A model generated the notes under the pieces. The model was given only the letters and a program-made list of their open reading frames with translations, ran no database searches and had not been told where the DNA came from. Below are positions 1 through 7,950 of a stretch of 41,151 bases of DNA, piece after piece; the first letter of the stretch is position 1; the number at the start of each line of letters is the position of its first letter. The position numbers and the translations under genes were made by a program. This DNA comes from Desulfobulbus sp. (GTDB lineage: Bacteria > Desulfobacterota > Desulfobulbia > Desulfobulbales > Desulfobulbaceae), in assembly GCA_028684915.1 (NCBI GenBank), contig JAQUEZ010000037.1, positions 1 to 41,151 of the forward strand, read 5' to 3'.

Positions 1-2
1 TC

Positions 3-185
3 CTCGAAGACCGGCATGGACTCAAGTCCACTCTGGTGACCAGCCAACTCCCCCTGGAACTCTGGCATGAACAGATCGGCGACCCGACCATGGCCGACGC
101 CATCCTCGACCGGCTGGTCCACAGCGCCCACACCATCCAACTCAAAGGAGAATCAATGCGAAAAAAGAAAGCGCACTTGACGTAA
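3..185 (+). CDS. istB: IS21-family helper ATPase IstB, C-terminal end (partial)
   Basis: The frame is open from the left edge of the window to a TAA at 183-185, giving about 60 residues. The segment [19 protein letters not shown] followed by [10 protein letters not shown] is the conserved C-terminus of IstB, the AAA+ helper that partners the IS21 DDE transposase IstA. A basic tail (RKKK) precedes the stop. The N-terminus, Walker motifs and the istA partner lie outside the window. The repeat array at 239-306 and the junction with IS66 DNA at about 307 fit this being the right half of an IS21 element. Confidence in the family is high; activity of the element cannot be judged. Confidence 0.85.
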   Translation, partial: LEDRHGLKSTLVTSQLPLELWHEQIGDPTMADAILDRLVHSAHTIQLKGESMRKKKAHLT

Positions 186-238
186 TCCCCAGGAACAAGG
201 TACCCAACAACTAACCGCGTCGCTCCGCTCCGACCGCC

Positions 239-307
239 TGGCCGGAATCACTGGAACAGGTGGCCGGGATCACGTGGAATGCGTGGCCGGATGTCGTGGA
301 ATACGCA
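239..307 (+). repeat. Three tandem 22-23-bp repeats at the right end of the IS21 element
   Basis: Units at 239-260, 261-283 and 284-306 each begin TGGCCGG and contain a TGGAA core (for example TGGCCGGGATCACGTGGAAT). IS21-family ends are known to carry multiple internal repeats that serve as transposase sites. The element probably ends at the CA of 306-307, because IS66 TnpB coding sequence begins immediately after it. The exact boundary is inferred. Confidence 0.6.
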
Positions 308-499
308 ATCAAAATCCTCTACTGGGACCGCAACGGTTTCTGTCTGTGGCACAAGCGGCTGGAGCGGGACCGGTTTTGCTGGCCGAACAACGCCTCCGAG
401 GCGCGGTTGCTCTCTGTCCGGGAGTTGCGCTGGCTGCTCGATGGCCTGTCCATTGACCAGGCGGCGCACCGGGCTCTCCGGTACGAAAAAATCTGCTAA
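308..499 (+). pseudogene. tnpB: IS66-family accessory protein TnpB, N-terminally truncated
   Basis: The last 63 codons of an IS66 TnpB are recognisable: IKILYWDRNGFCLWHKRLE, then a basic/aromatic RFCWP segment and the WLLDG motif. The usual N-terminal part, with the R-x-G-x-DGL region, is absent, and the homology begins right at the IS21 end. The simplest reading is that the IS21 element inserted into, or deleted up to, the 5' part of the IS66 operon. An open frame beginning at 260 is an accidental fusion with the IS21 end. The transposase tnpC follows 50 bp downstream in the usual IS66 gene order. Confidence 0.75.
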
Positions 500-549
500 A
501 ATATAACAAAACAGTTGAAAAATTAAGCAGATGCGTTACGATCAGCCGC

Positions 550-2118
550 ATGGATACCCCCATCGAAACATTGCCGGACGACCCTGCTGCGCTGCGCGAG
601 ATCATCGCCTCATTACAGGCGCAGCATGAGCACCAGATCTCGGTCCTCTTCGAGCAGATCCGCCATCTGCGCCAGTTGTTGTTCGGCCGGCGGAGCGAGA
701 AATTGCCCGCGGACTCGACCACGGTGCAGCTGCCGTTGTTCGACCTGCCCGAGCCGGAGCCCATCGAACCGGCCAGGATCCCGGTGGAGTCGCATGACCG
801 CAAAAAGCCCGGACGCAAGGTGCTGCCGCCGGAACTGCCCCGGATAGAGATCATCCATGATCTGCCCGAGGAGGAGAAGACCTGCGGCTGCGGCTGTGAA
901 CTGAGCCGGATCGGGGAAGAGGTGAGCGAACAGCTCGATATTGTCCCGGCCCGCATCCAGGTGCTGCGCCACATCCGCCCCAAGTATGCCTGCCGGGGGT
1001 GCGAAGGGGTGGAGGACGAGGGGCCGACGGTACGAATCGCACCGATGCCGCCGCAGATCATCCCCCAATCCATCGTCAGCCCGGGGCTGTTGGCCCATGT
1101 GCTCACCGCTAAGTTTGTCGATCATCTCCCCCTGTACCGGCAGGAGAAGCTCTTTGCCCGGCTCGGGGTGGAAATCGGTCGGGCCACGATGAGCAATTGG
1201 GCCATAAAGGCCGCCGAGGCCTGCGTACCCTTGCTTAACCTCATCCACGATGAAATTCTGGCAGGAAAACTGATCAACATCGACGAACCCACCCTCCAGG
1301 TGCTGACCGAACCCGGCCGAGCCCCCACCGCCACCTCCTACATGTGGCTCTTCCGCCGGGGCGATCCCCAGCGGCCGGCACTCCTCTATCAGTATCATCC
1401 GACCCGGGCCGGCGATGTCGCCAGAACCTTCCTCGGCGAGTATAGGGGCATCGTCCAGACCGACGGCTTCAGCGGCTACGATTTCCTCGACCGCCAGGCC
1501 GGGGTCCGTCATGCCGGCTGTTGGGCCCATGTTCGCCGCAAGTTCATGGAGGTGGTCCGCGCCCAGGGCAAGCACCGTACCAGCGGTAGTGCCGATCGGG
1601 CCCTGGCCACTATCCAGCAGTTCTACGGTCTCGAAAAAGAGGCCAGGGTCAAGCAGTGGTCACCTTCGATGATCGCAACCATGCGGGCGGAAAAGGCCCG
1701 GCCGATCATGGAGGCATTTCACCAGTGGCTGCTGAAACGTGCCGCTCAAACCCCGCCCAAGGGCTTGCTCGGCAAGGCGATCAACTATGCCCTTAACCAG
1801 TGGGACCGGCTGGTGGTCTATCTCGACGACCCGATCCTGACCCCGGACAACAACATGGCGGAAAACGGTATCCGCCCCTTTGTCCTTGGGCGCAAGAACT
1901 GGCTGTTTGCAGGCACGCCCAAAGGGGCCGAGGCCAGCGCCCTGCTCTACAGCCTGATCGAGACCGCCAAGGCTAACAACTGCGAACCCTATTGCTACCT
2001 CCGTCATATCTTCGAACACCTACCCAGGGCACGCACCCTCGCCGACCACGAGGCCCTGCTCCCATGGAACGTGGACAAAATGAACATAATGCTCCGACTG
2101 GGCGAGGCGGTTGATTAG
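550..2118 (+). CDS. tnpC: IS66-family transposase TnpC
   Basis: This is a full-length (522 aa) IS66 transposase. An N-terminal coiled-coil (about residues 15-50) ends in the family signature LFGRRSEKL. A zinc-binding-like cluster follows (C112, C114, C116, C148, C151). The DDE domain shows D245 in INIDEPTLQVL, D305 in VQTDGFSGYD and E438 in NNMAENGIRPF. The C-terminal YLRHIFEHLP block is also typical. No frameshift is visible, so the protein could be active, although tnpB next to it is truncated and tnpA is gone. The ATG at 550 gives the normal N-terminus. Confidence 0.95.
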   Translation: MDTPIETLPDDPAALREIIASLQAQHEHQISVLFEQIRHLRQLLFGRRSEKLPADSTTVQLPLFDLPEPEPIEPARIPVESHDRKKPGRKVLPPELPRIEIIHDLPEEEKTCGCGCELSRIGEEVSEQLDIVPARIQVLRHIRPKYACRGCEGVEDEGPTVRIAPMPPQIIPQSIVSPGLLAHVLTAKFVDHLPLYRQEKLFARLGVEIGRATMSNWAIKAAEACVPLLNLIHDEILAGKLINIDEPTLQVLTEPGRAPTATSYMWLFRRGDPQRPALLYQYHPTRAGDVARTFLGEYRGIVQTDGFSGYDFLDRQAGVRHAGCWAHVRRKFMEVVRAQGKHRTSGSADRALATIQQFYGLEKEARVKQWSPSMIATMRAEKARPIMEAFHQWLLKRAAQTPPKGLLGKAINYALNQWDRLVVYLDDPILTPDNNMAENGIRPFVLGRKNWLFAGTPKGAEASALLYSLIETAKANNCEPYCYLRHIFEHLPRARTLADHEALLPWNVDKMNIMLRLGEAVD

Positions 2119-2180
2119 ACGCTTACTTTTAAACCCATAGTGTCCTGCGCGCAAAATCAGCAACAGCCTGTAACGCTTAC
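2118..2180. repeat. Candidate right terminal region of the IS66 element
   Basis: Two copies of CGCTTAC occur just after tnpC: GACGCTTAC at 2118-2126, overlapping the stop codon, and AACGCTTAC at 2172-2180. IS66-family inverted repeats typically begin GTAAGCG, which is the complement of these. I cannot tell which copy is the true end because the left end was lost to the IS21 junction and no target duplication can be checked. Confidence 0.4.
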
Positions 2181-2541
2181 ATTTATTTTTCGTAAACGTA
2201 CGTTTTTTTCCGAATTCTGAATCGGCCCCATAAAGAACGAGGCTACCGGGGCATAGTGCGTCGAACGTGATGGTGGATGAAATTTTCTGGGATTCCGGCT
2301 TGCAACCTCATTGCTGTCCCGAATGATGTAAACGGTGACCGTTAGGTTTGAGCCTTGGGAGAAATCTTTCAAGGCTCAGCTTGTTTAATACCACTTTGTG
2401 ATGTTAGAGTTCAGACGGTGAGGCGGCTATTTTAGTAGCCATTTTACACTGTGTTCTTACCTTTTCTATTAAGATAATAGGCTTGTCGGTGCGGAAAGCA
2501 GCACGATACGGAAGGCTAATAAAAGTAGTGGAGGAATAATT
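2127..2541. other. Non-coding stretch between IS66 and the 2542 lipoprotein gene
   Basis: I see no convincing gene here. The only long open frame (minus strand, 2157-2372) has no recognisable domain and runs through the IS66 end. The stretch holds a 9-bp inverted repeat TGAGCCTTG/CAAGGCTCA at 2349-2357 and 2370-2378, with a 12-nt loop and a weak T-rich tail, which could be a terminator. It turns AT-rich before the gene at 2542, whose ribosome-binding site GGAGG lies at about 2530. Confidence 0.4.
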
Positions 2542-3018
2542 ATGATCTCAGCTGATAGTTATAAAATAATAATCAATATTTCTTTGGGATTTTTGGTGCT
2601 AATTTTAACATCGGCTTGTGCGTCTCGAAAAGTGGACTTAGTGCAGCAAAACGCAGTAACGTTAGAAATCGTGCATTCACAAGGCCAGGTTATTTTATCG
2701 CAAGCCAAAATTTATGAAGAGGAGGGGAGTCTCTTAATAATAGGGAATGTAAAATCGATCCTCCCGCCCCAGTTGTCGCCACGTTTAGGACATGTTGATG
2801 TGGCTATTTTGAAAAGTGATGGGGCTGTGTTGCAAACCTTTTCTGTAAAGCACAGTGCATTTCGGCACAAACAAATTCCACGACCCTTTTTTTCTGCCCG
2901 TTTGCCGAGCACTCCTCCGCAGGGAAGTCTGATTCGTTTAGCTTATCATGTTCAGAGTCATAACATGACAAACCGGACCTTTGATTGTGGCCAAAATAAT
3001 GCATTACCTACCATTTGA
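2542..3018 (+). CDS. Small lipoprotein, paralogue of the proteins at 32564 and 33068 (family unnamed)
   Basis: The 158-aa product has a hydrophobic N-terminus ending in a lipobox-like LTSAC (Cys26), so it is probably membrane-anchored in the periplasm. I cannot name the domain. It shares an order of motifs with two proteins 30 kb away: a beta-strand-like block ending in IxGxV, a GHVDVxI block (residues about 100-106 here), a Gly-containing turn, and an F-x-x-x-[IL]-P-x(4)-QGSLIRLAYH block close to the C-terminus. The start follows GGAGG with normal spacing. The coding sequence is AT-rich compared with the metal pump genes. It sits alone between an IS66 element and the two-component system on the opposite strand. 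Confidence 0.75.
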   Translation: MISADSYKIIINISLGFLVLILTSACASRKVDLVQQNAVTLEIVHSQGQVILSQAKIYEEEGSLLIIGNVKSILPPQLSPRLGHVDVAILKSDGAVLQTFSVKHSAFRHKQIPRPFFSARLPSTPPQGSLIRLAYHVQSHNMTNRTFDCGQNNALPTI

Positions 3019-3169
3019 GAGGCGTAAAATGTAACAACAGCTAAATGCGATATACATCGTGTTCGCATTCAACAAAAAAAAAGTAAGATTTTTTTAGCCA
3101 CCTCTGTCTAAAGAGTTTATTTCAAAATTTGAAAGCAAAATCGAGTGAACACTATAGCCAAAGAGAGAT

Positions 3170-4531
3170 TCATTCGGAGATGTTATATTTTTTCAGTTTG
3201 TTGTTTAGCGTTGTTCGAGTGATATTGAGCAGTTTGGCAGCCTCACTCTTGTTGCCTTGCGTTTGTTCCAGAGTTTCGAAAATAGCTTGGCTTTCGATCT
3301 CTTCCAGGGGTTTGCCGCCAAGCTCGAAAACAGGTCGGTTCCCGTTGTTCGTTTGGCTCTCCGCCGACATTGATGGCGGAAGATCCTTCTCGGAAAGGTA
3401 GGGACTCACAGCGAGAATCACTGCCCGTTCAATAACATTTTCTAATTCTCTGACATTGCCGGGCCACTTTGCTCTTGTCAGCATATCCATAGCCGCAGGG
3501 GTAAACCCTTTCAGGTCCTTCCGATTTTTTTTCACGTATTTTTCAAGAAAGTGATGCGCCAGAAGAGGGATGTCCTCGACACGTTCTCTGAGCGGCGGAA
3601 TATGAATATTCATCACATTGAGGCGGTAATAGAGGTCTTCGCGAAATTTTCCAACCTTAACGTCCTCTTCAAGATTTCTGTTGGTGGCGGCAATGATGCG
3701 GACATCGACATGCAAAACCTCATCGCTGCCCAAACGCTGTATTTCCCTTTCCTGGATGGTGCGCAGAATTTTCGCCTGCATCTGCAAGGGGATTTCCCCC
3801 ACTTCATCTAAAAAAATCGTGCCCGTATCTGCTTGCATAAAACGTCCGTTTCTTTGCCGGTCCGCTCCGGTAAAGGTCCCTTTTTCGTGACCGAACAACT
3901 CGGATTCCAGCAAGGTCTCGGTCAATGCCGCACAATTCACGGTAACCAAGGGGCCTTTGGCGCGTTCACTGTTGACATGAATCGCTTTAGCGAACAACTC
4001 TTTGCCTGTACCACTTTCTCCGGTGATCAGAACGGTTGCTTCCGTGGGGGCGACAATACGAGCCATGTCCAGGACTTTTCTCATGGCAAGGCTCGATCCA
4101 ATGATCCCGGCAAAAGAGGTTTCCGCCGCAATCTTATCTTTCAGTGAACGGTTTTCCAAGGTAAGCCGCAGATGGTCCATCGCCCGGTCCATAATCAGTT
4201 TCAACTCTTCGAAATTCAAAGGTTTGGTCAGATAATCATAGGCACCCAATTTCATGGCTTCCACGGCCGTGTCCACTGATGAATAGGCCGTCATAATGAT
4301 AACGGGTATGGCGGGGTTGCATTCTTTAATCTGCCGAAGTGCCTCAATCCCGCCGATATGCGCCATGCGAACATCCATCAGGATGAGATCAAATGGTTTT
4401 TCCTTCACCATAGCTATGGCATCTTCACCGTCCATGGCGCTTTCCACCTCGTGGCCAAAACTTTTCAAGAGCGTTTTCAGCATGTGCAGGTGGGCCGCAT
4501 CGTCATCGACGGCCAAAATTTTCCCTTTCAT
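3170..4531 (-). CDS. zraR: Sigma-54-dependent response regulator, ZraR/AtoC type
   Basis: The 453-aa protein has a receiver domain (phosphoacceptor D53, K103), an AAA+ domain with Walker A GESGTGKE (171-178) and Walker B TIFLDEVGE (238-246), and a Fis-type helix-turn-helix at the C-terminus (KSEAAKLLNITRTTLNNKLK). It should activate sigma-54 promoters when phosphorylated by the kinase encoded just upstream; the two genes overlap by 4 bp (ATGA). The loop that contacts sigma-54 reads GTFTGA (218-223) rather than the usual GAFTGA. The likely target is the -24/-12 promoter at 6495, on the far side of the kinase gene, as in the enterobacterial zraP-zraSR arrangement. The gene symbol reflects this resemblance, not demonstrated function. 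Confidence 0.93.
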   Translation of the reverse strand: MKGKILAVDDDAAHLHMLKTLLKSFGHEVESAMDGEDAIAMVKEKPFDLILMDVRMAHIGGIEALRQIKECNPAIPVIIMTAYSSVDTAVEAMKLGAYDYLTKPLNFEELKLIMDRAMDHLRLTLENRSLKDKIAAETSFAGIIGSSLAMRKVLDMARIVAPTEATVLITGESGTGKELFAKAIHVNSERAKGPLVTVNCAALTETLLESELFGHEKGTFTGADRQRNGRFMQADTGTIFLDEVGEIPLQMQAKILRTIQEREIQRLGSDEVLHVDVRIIAATNRNLEEDVKVGKFREDLYYRLNVMNIHIPPLRERVEDIPLLAHHFLEKYVKKNRKDLKGFTPAAMDMLTRAKWPGNVRELENVIERAVILAVSPYLSEKDLPPSMSAESQTNNGNRPVFELGGKPLEEIESQAIFETLEQTQGNKSEAAKLLNITRTTLNNKLKKYNISE

Positions 4532-6306
4532 GGTCTTGCCTCCTTGATCACAGGCAAGGCTATGGTAACGGTTGTACCCATCTCCGGTTTACTGCGAATT
4601 CGCACCGTCCCTCCATGATCTTCGACGATTTTGTGGACAATGGCCAGTCCCAGGCCGGTCCCGTTTCTTTTTGTGGTAAAATAGGGGTTGAAGATGCCGG
4701 CCAAATTTTCAGGAGCAATGCCTTCTCCTGTGTCAGTGATATGAAGGAGAAGCTGGTTCCCCTCTAGTTCGGCTGTTAAAATAAGTTCCCCGCCCTCTGG
4801 CATTGCTTGGATGGCATTAATAAGGAGGTTAAGGAGCACCTGGGTAATACGGTCGGGATCAATGATCAATTCAGGAAGAGTACCTTTGAATGTTTTTGTG
4901 AGATGCACACGGGCAAACTCAGCTTCGTGGCTGACAATACGCAAGGAATGGTCGATCAGTTCCAGGAGGTCAGTTTTCCGCAATTTGAGATCGGAAGGGC
5001 GAGCGAATTCCAGCAATTCAGAAATAACCCGATTAACCCGGTCCACTTCTCCCGCCATGATTCCGGCAGCTTTCCGGTTTTCACTGCCTTCCTCGAAAAG
5101 ACTTCCAAAATAGGTGACATACCCCTTGATGGAACTGAGCGGGTTCCTGATCTCATGGGCTATCCCGGCGGCAAGGTTACCAATAGCCGCTAGTTTTTCA
5201 CGTTGGCGGACATTGAGTTCCAGACGGCGTAGTTCGGTCAAGTCCTGCAAGATGAACATGAAACCGATATATTGGCCTTCCTCACTTACAATATTCGCTG
5301 CGCTGACATTCACAGGTGCGGTTGTCCCGTCCGTTCGCACCAAGCTGCATTCTTTTTCAAGCACTGACTTGCCGTTGCCAATGTTTTTGTGCAACCACAG
5401 CAATGGCTTTGGCAGAATGTTCCTTGCAAGTGCACGATTAGATCCCTCCAAAGAAATCGCCAAGAGGGAGCCCGCCAATTCATTCATAAACATGATTCTG
5501 CCATCGCCGCTGATCACAACCATTCCGACGGGTATATTTTTGACGATTTCAGAAGCAAAGGTCCGAATATCCTGCAGCAGCTTGCGCGAATTTATATAGT
5601 TCTGTGCCCAGAACAAGGATACCACCCCGGTGATTGCTAAAAGAAGAACCACACCCGCTATTACTAGGCTGTTCCATATGTCCTTGGTTAGCGCCGTTTC
5701 ATAGGGGGTGCTATTCATGCCAATGACAATGGTTGGCCGGTTATTGGGATCCAGAATGCGTTCTTGAGACAGGCCCCTGGTCCAACCAGGTACACAGGAG
5801 AGGTCATGATGCTCGCCCATCGACTCCATGTGCCCGGAATGCGGTGAGGCGGGAAGAAAATCCCTGTAGACTTCAAATAAAATCTCCTCATGCTCACCAG
5901 CAATCGTGCGCCATTGGGACTTGCCGGTCGGAGCAAACGCGTCGCCCCGTATAAAATCTTTGGCGATTGTGCCGATTAATTTGGCATCACTATGGGCCAA
6001 GATAGTTCCGTTTTTATCCGCCAAGGCAATAAAGGAAACATCCGAACGGGCCGCAGTTTCTTCCAGGAGTTTTTGCAAGTGCGCCTCATCGCCCATCATC
6101 CCCATCATGCCGGTTTGTGTCCCGGCCTCAAAGGATCGGATCAGCACATCTCCCTTTTCACGTAACAGGTTCTCTATGGAGGTCTTGCCCTGGTGATAAT
6201 TTGTTCCTCCCATGAAGATAACCACGGCCATGAGCACAAAACTGATCCCGATGATCATCCAGGATGGTCCATACACCTGGCTTCTTTTCATCCACTGAAA
6301 AAGCAT
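4528..6306 (-). CDS. zraS: Membrane sensor histidine kinase, ZraS-like
   Basis: With the start at 6306 (GAGGG at good spacing) the protein is 592 aa; an upstream ATG at 6348 lacks a ribosome-binding site. TM1 (about 14-34) and TM2 (about 213-235) bracket a periplasmic sensor domain. A PAS domain (about 250-365), a HisKA domain with GIAHEIRNPLSSIKG (H384) and a HATPase with DTGEGIAPE and GTGLGLAI follow. The periplasmic part carries a GMMGMMG run (66-72) and the Met/His segment HSGHMESMGEHHD (156-168), both plausible soft-metal ligands. The 20 residues around TM1 match the kinase starting at 40974. Gene order (kinase then regulator, divergent from ZraP-like genes) supports metal or envelope-stress sensing. 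Confidence 0.92.
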   Translation of the reverse strand: MLFQWMKRSQVYGPSWMIIGISFVLMAVVIFMGGTNYHQGKTSIENLLREKGDVLIRSFEAGTQTGMMGMMGDEAHLQKLLEETAARSDVSFIALADKNGTILAHSDAKLIGTIAKDFIRGDAFAPTGKSQWRTIAGEHEEILFEVYRDFLPASPHSGHMESMGEHHDLSCVPGWTRGLSQERILDPNNRPTIVIGMNSTPYETALTKDIWNSLVIAGVVLLLAITGVVSLFWAQNYINSRKLLQDIRTFASEIVKNIPVGMVVISGDGRIMFMNELAGSLLAISLEGSNRALARNILPKPLLWLHKNIGNGKSVLEKECSLVRTDGTTAPVNVSAANIVSEEGQYIGFMFILQDLTELRRLELNVRQREKLAAIGNLAAGIAHEIRNPLSSIKGYVTYFGSLFEEGSENRKAAGIMAGEVDRVNRVISELLEFARPSDLKLRKTDLLELIDHSLRIVSHEAEFARVHLTKTFKGTLPELIIDPDRITQVLLNLLINAIQAMPEGGELILTAELEGNQLLLHITDTGEGIAPENLAGIFNPYFTTKRNGTGLGLAIVHKIVEDHGGTVRIRSKPEMGTTVTIALPVIKEARP

Positions 6307-6494
6307 ATATCCCTCTTCTTCTGTACCAAAGATGGCTTTGGCAGTCATTATGTTTAAAAATTAGACATATCCCCCGTCCGAGTTGATCAAAAATTAAACA
6401 TCAAGGGTCTTTCGTTCAATTGCGTTTTGCTAATTTTATTAAATTTTTTGATTAAAATAAAACAATTACAGTTAGTTGAATAAATAAAAATTGT

Positions 6495-6511
6495 TTGGCA
6501 TGGATACTGCT
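6495..6511 (+). promoter_or_regulatory. Sigma-54 (-24/-12) promoter for the zraP-like genes
   Basis: TTGGCATGGATACTGCT has GG at 6497-6498 and GC at 6509-6510, exactly 12 bp apart as required for sigma-54. It lies 48 bp before the ATG at 6559, predicting a start near 6522. The AT-rich 6360-6480 stretch upstream would hold the activator sites, but I could not define them. Confidence 0.75.
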
Positions 6512-6558
6512 ATTAGAGAGATAACCAAAACCTTAACCCTTACCAAGGAGTACGTACC

Positions 6559-6819
6559 ATGAAGAAAATCAAATCAGTCACAGCAATGTTGGCCTTGGCC
6601 GCTCTCCTCACTTCCGGTGCATATGCCGCAACCGCCAGCGAGACCACACCCGCAACCAACACGAATCAACAGACATTTGAAAACAATGTTCCGCTCATGG
6701 GGCCAGGAGGTGTGCATCTGGGCATGAATTGTGATTCCACTGGCATGACGGGAAAGCATCTGCAAGGAAAGATGGGTCACGACATGAATAGCACGATGGG
6801 TAACCATCATCAAATGTAA
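6559..6819 (+). CDS. Shortened ZraP-like periplasmic protein (core deleted)
   Basis: The 86-aa product keeps the Sec signal peptide (cut after AYA) and the Thr/Asn linker of its neighbour at 6902, then jumps straight to the His/Met-rich tail (GMNCDS, HDMNSTMGNHHQM). Relative to the neighbour exactly 51 codons are missing, in frame, which removes the helical ZraP core. It was therefore made by tandem duplication plus an internal deletion (or the core was gained by the other copy). What remains is a secreted tail with His, Met and one Cys that could bind metal but should not form the ZraP fold. Ribosome-binding site AAGGAG precedes the ATG. It is first behind the -24/-12 promoter. Confidence 0.75.
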   Translation: MKKIKSVTAMLALAALLTSGAYAATASETTPATNTNQQTFENNVPLMGPGGVHLGMNCDSTGMTGKHLQGKMGHDMNSTMGNHHQM

Positions 6820-6836
6820 GCAAGAGAGCACTGCGA

Positions 6837-6867
6837 GGTTGCCGTGAAATCAGTTTTCACGGCAACC
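6837..6867 (+). terminator. Stem-loop after the short zraP-like gene
   Basis: GGTTGCCGTGAAA pairs perfectly with TTTCACGGCAACC (13 bp, 5-nt loop). The tail is CCTTACT, so the U-tract is poor; partial read-through to 6902 is likely. The same hairpin is repeated after the next gene. Confidence 0.6.
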
Positions 6868-6901
6868 CCTTACTAAAAGAAAAGAGAAAGGAGTACATAC
6901 C

Positions 6902-7315
6902 ATGAAGAAAATCAAATCAGTCACAGCAATGTTGGCCTTGGCCGCTCTCCTCACTTCCGGTGCATATGCCGCAACCGCCAGCGAGACCACACCCGCAACC
7001 AACACGAATCAACAGGCATATCTTGACCAGACTGCTACCCTCCGCGCAAATCTGGCAGCGGATCGAGCAGAGCTTCACGCTTTGGTCGCGGCAAAGAGTC
7101 AGGATACAAAACGGATCCGGACATTAAGCGAAAATATCAGCAAGGCGGAAGATGAATTGAGACTTCAGGCTCGGAAAAACAATGTTCCGCTCATGGGGCC
7201 AGGAGGTATGCATCTCGGGATGAATTGTGATTCCACTGGCATGACGGGAAAGCATATGCAAGGAAAGATGGATCACGACATGAATGGCACGTTGGGTAAC
7301 CATCATCAAATGTAA
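6902..7315 (+). CDS. zraP: ZraP-like periplasmic protein
   Basis: The 137-aa product has a Sec signal peptide, then the ZraP/Spy-type helical core YLDQTATLRANLAADRAEL with a later TKRIRTLSENISKAEDELR helix, and a C-terminal His/Met-rich tail (GMHLGMNCDS, HDMNGTLGNHHQM). ZraP-family proteins are periplasmic zinc-binding chaperones that repress their cognate ZraSR system. The divergent kinase-regulator pair supports the same role here. Signal peptide and upstream bases are almost identical to those of the gene at 6559. No separate -24/-12 promoter is visible between the two, so it is probably transcribed from 6495. Confidence 0.85.
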   Translation: MKKIKSVTAMLALAALLTSGAYAATASETTPATNTNQQAYLDQTATLRANLAADRAELHALVAAKSQDTKRIRTLSENISKAEDELRLQARKNNVPLMGPGGMHLGMNCDSTGMTGKHMQGKMDHDMNGTLGNHHQM

Positions 7316-7332
7316 GCAAGAAAGTGCTGCGA

Positions 7333-7363
7333 GGTTGCCGTGAAATCAGTTTTCACGGCAACC
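7333..7363 (+). terminator. Stem-loop after zraP-like gene 2
   Basis: This is the same 13-bp stem as at 6837 (GGTTGCCGTGAAA/TTTCACGGCAACC), here followed by TCTTTGTATT. It lies 38 bp before the SHOCT gene, so it may attenuate rather than end transcription. Confidence 0.6.
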
Positions 7364-7400
7364 TCTTTGTATTAAAAGAAAAAGAAGGAGGGGGCGGGTT

Positions 7401-7661
7401 ATGTGGCATCAGGGAGCAAGTTGTTTCTCAGGGGTTGGACATTGGTTCTTTGGTCACGGAATTGTAGGTCTTGGCCTGACGCTCATCGTTTTTTTCGGCT
7501 TAGTTGTTCTTACATACAAGCTGTTTCGCTCAAATGATACGAAACATCCGGCAAGCCGAGATACACGAGATTCTCTTCTCATTCTGGAGCAACGGTTGGC
7601 AAAAGGAGAAATTAGTGAAGAGGAATACCGGCGTATCCGAGCAATCTTAACAAGTGAATGA
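7401..7661 (+). CDS. Small membrane protein with C-terminal SHOCT domain
   Basis: The 86-aa product has one transmembrane helix (about residues 22-44) and ends in a SHOCT motif: a leucine-rich LLILEQRLAKGEISEEEYRRI segment. SHOCT is a short helical oligomerisation module found at protein ends. A second SHOCT protein (39459-39725) sits in the equivalent place beside the other zraP-like pair, so the combination is recurrent in this genome. AAGGAGGGGG precedes the ATG. The function is unknown; it may be a membrane partner of the Zra system. Confidence 0.75.
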   Translation: MWHQGASCFSGVGHWFFGHGIVGLGLTLIVFFGLVVLTYKLFRSNDTKHPASRDTRDSLLILEQRLAKGEISEEEYRRIRAILTSE

Positions 7662-7950
7662 TCACTACCAAATCAATCATCTGTTTTCTTTTGTATCTTG
7701 TATCCGAGATTTGCTAGACGCAATGAATCAGAAAAAACTGATAACTTTTCCCCAGCCCCATGGCCAAAGAGCGCAATAAGAACTATTTTTTAATTAGACA
7801 GGAAAGTGGTTCTAATGATCTATTAACATCTGAGCAGGTTTTTTCTTTTCCGTGCCGGGCGGTGCACGTAACTGTTTGACCTTCATCTCAATTGTTGTCC
7901 GTGATCAACGCACTGACAGCATAAATTTTCATCAAGAGGAGGCGAATCAG

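Larger units (their letters stand above)
6544..7363 (+). repeat. Tandem duplication containing the two zraP-like genes
   Basis: Each unit carries a ribosome-binding site (AAGGAGTAC), the same 38-codon 5' end, the same 3' end and the same 13-bp hairpin terminator. The units differ by a 153-bp in-frame indel in the middle and a few substitutions. Confidence 0.85.

Noticed and set aside
613..1575. 320-aa minus-strand open frame
   Set aside because: Opposite the IS66 transposase gene with intact DDE motifs; no domain of its own.
2157..2372. 71-aa minus-strand open frame after IS66
   Set aside because: No domain, no ribosome-binding site, and it extends through the IS66 terminal region.
7852..7950. 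33-residue extension of the copper ATPase
   Set aside because: No ribosome-binding site; GGAGG stands before the ATG at 7951.
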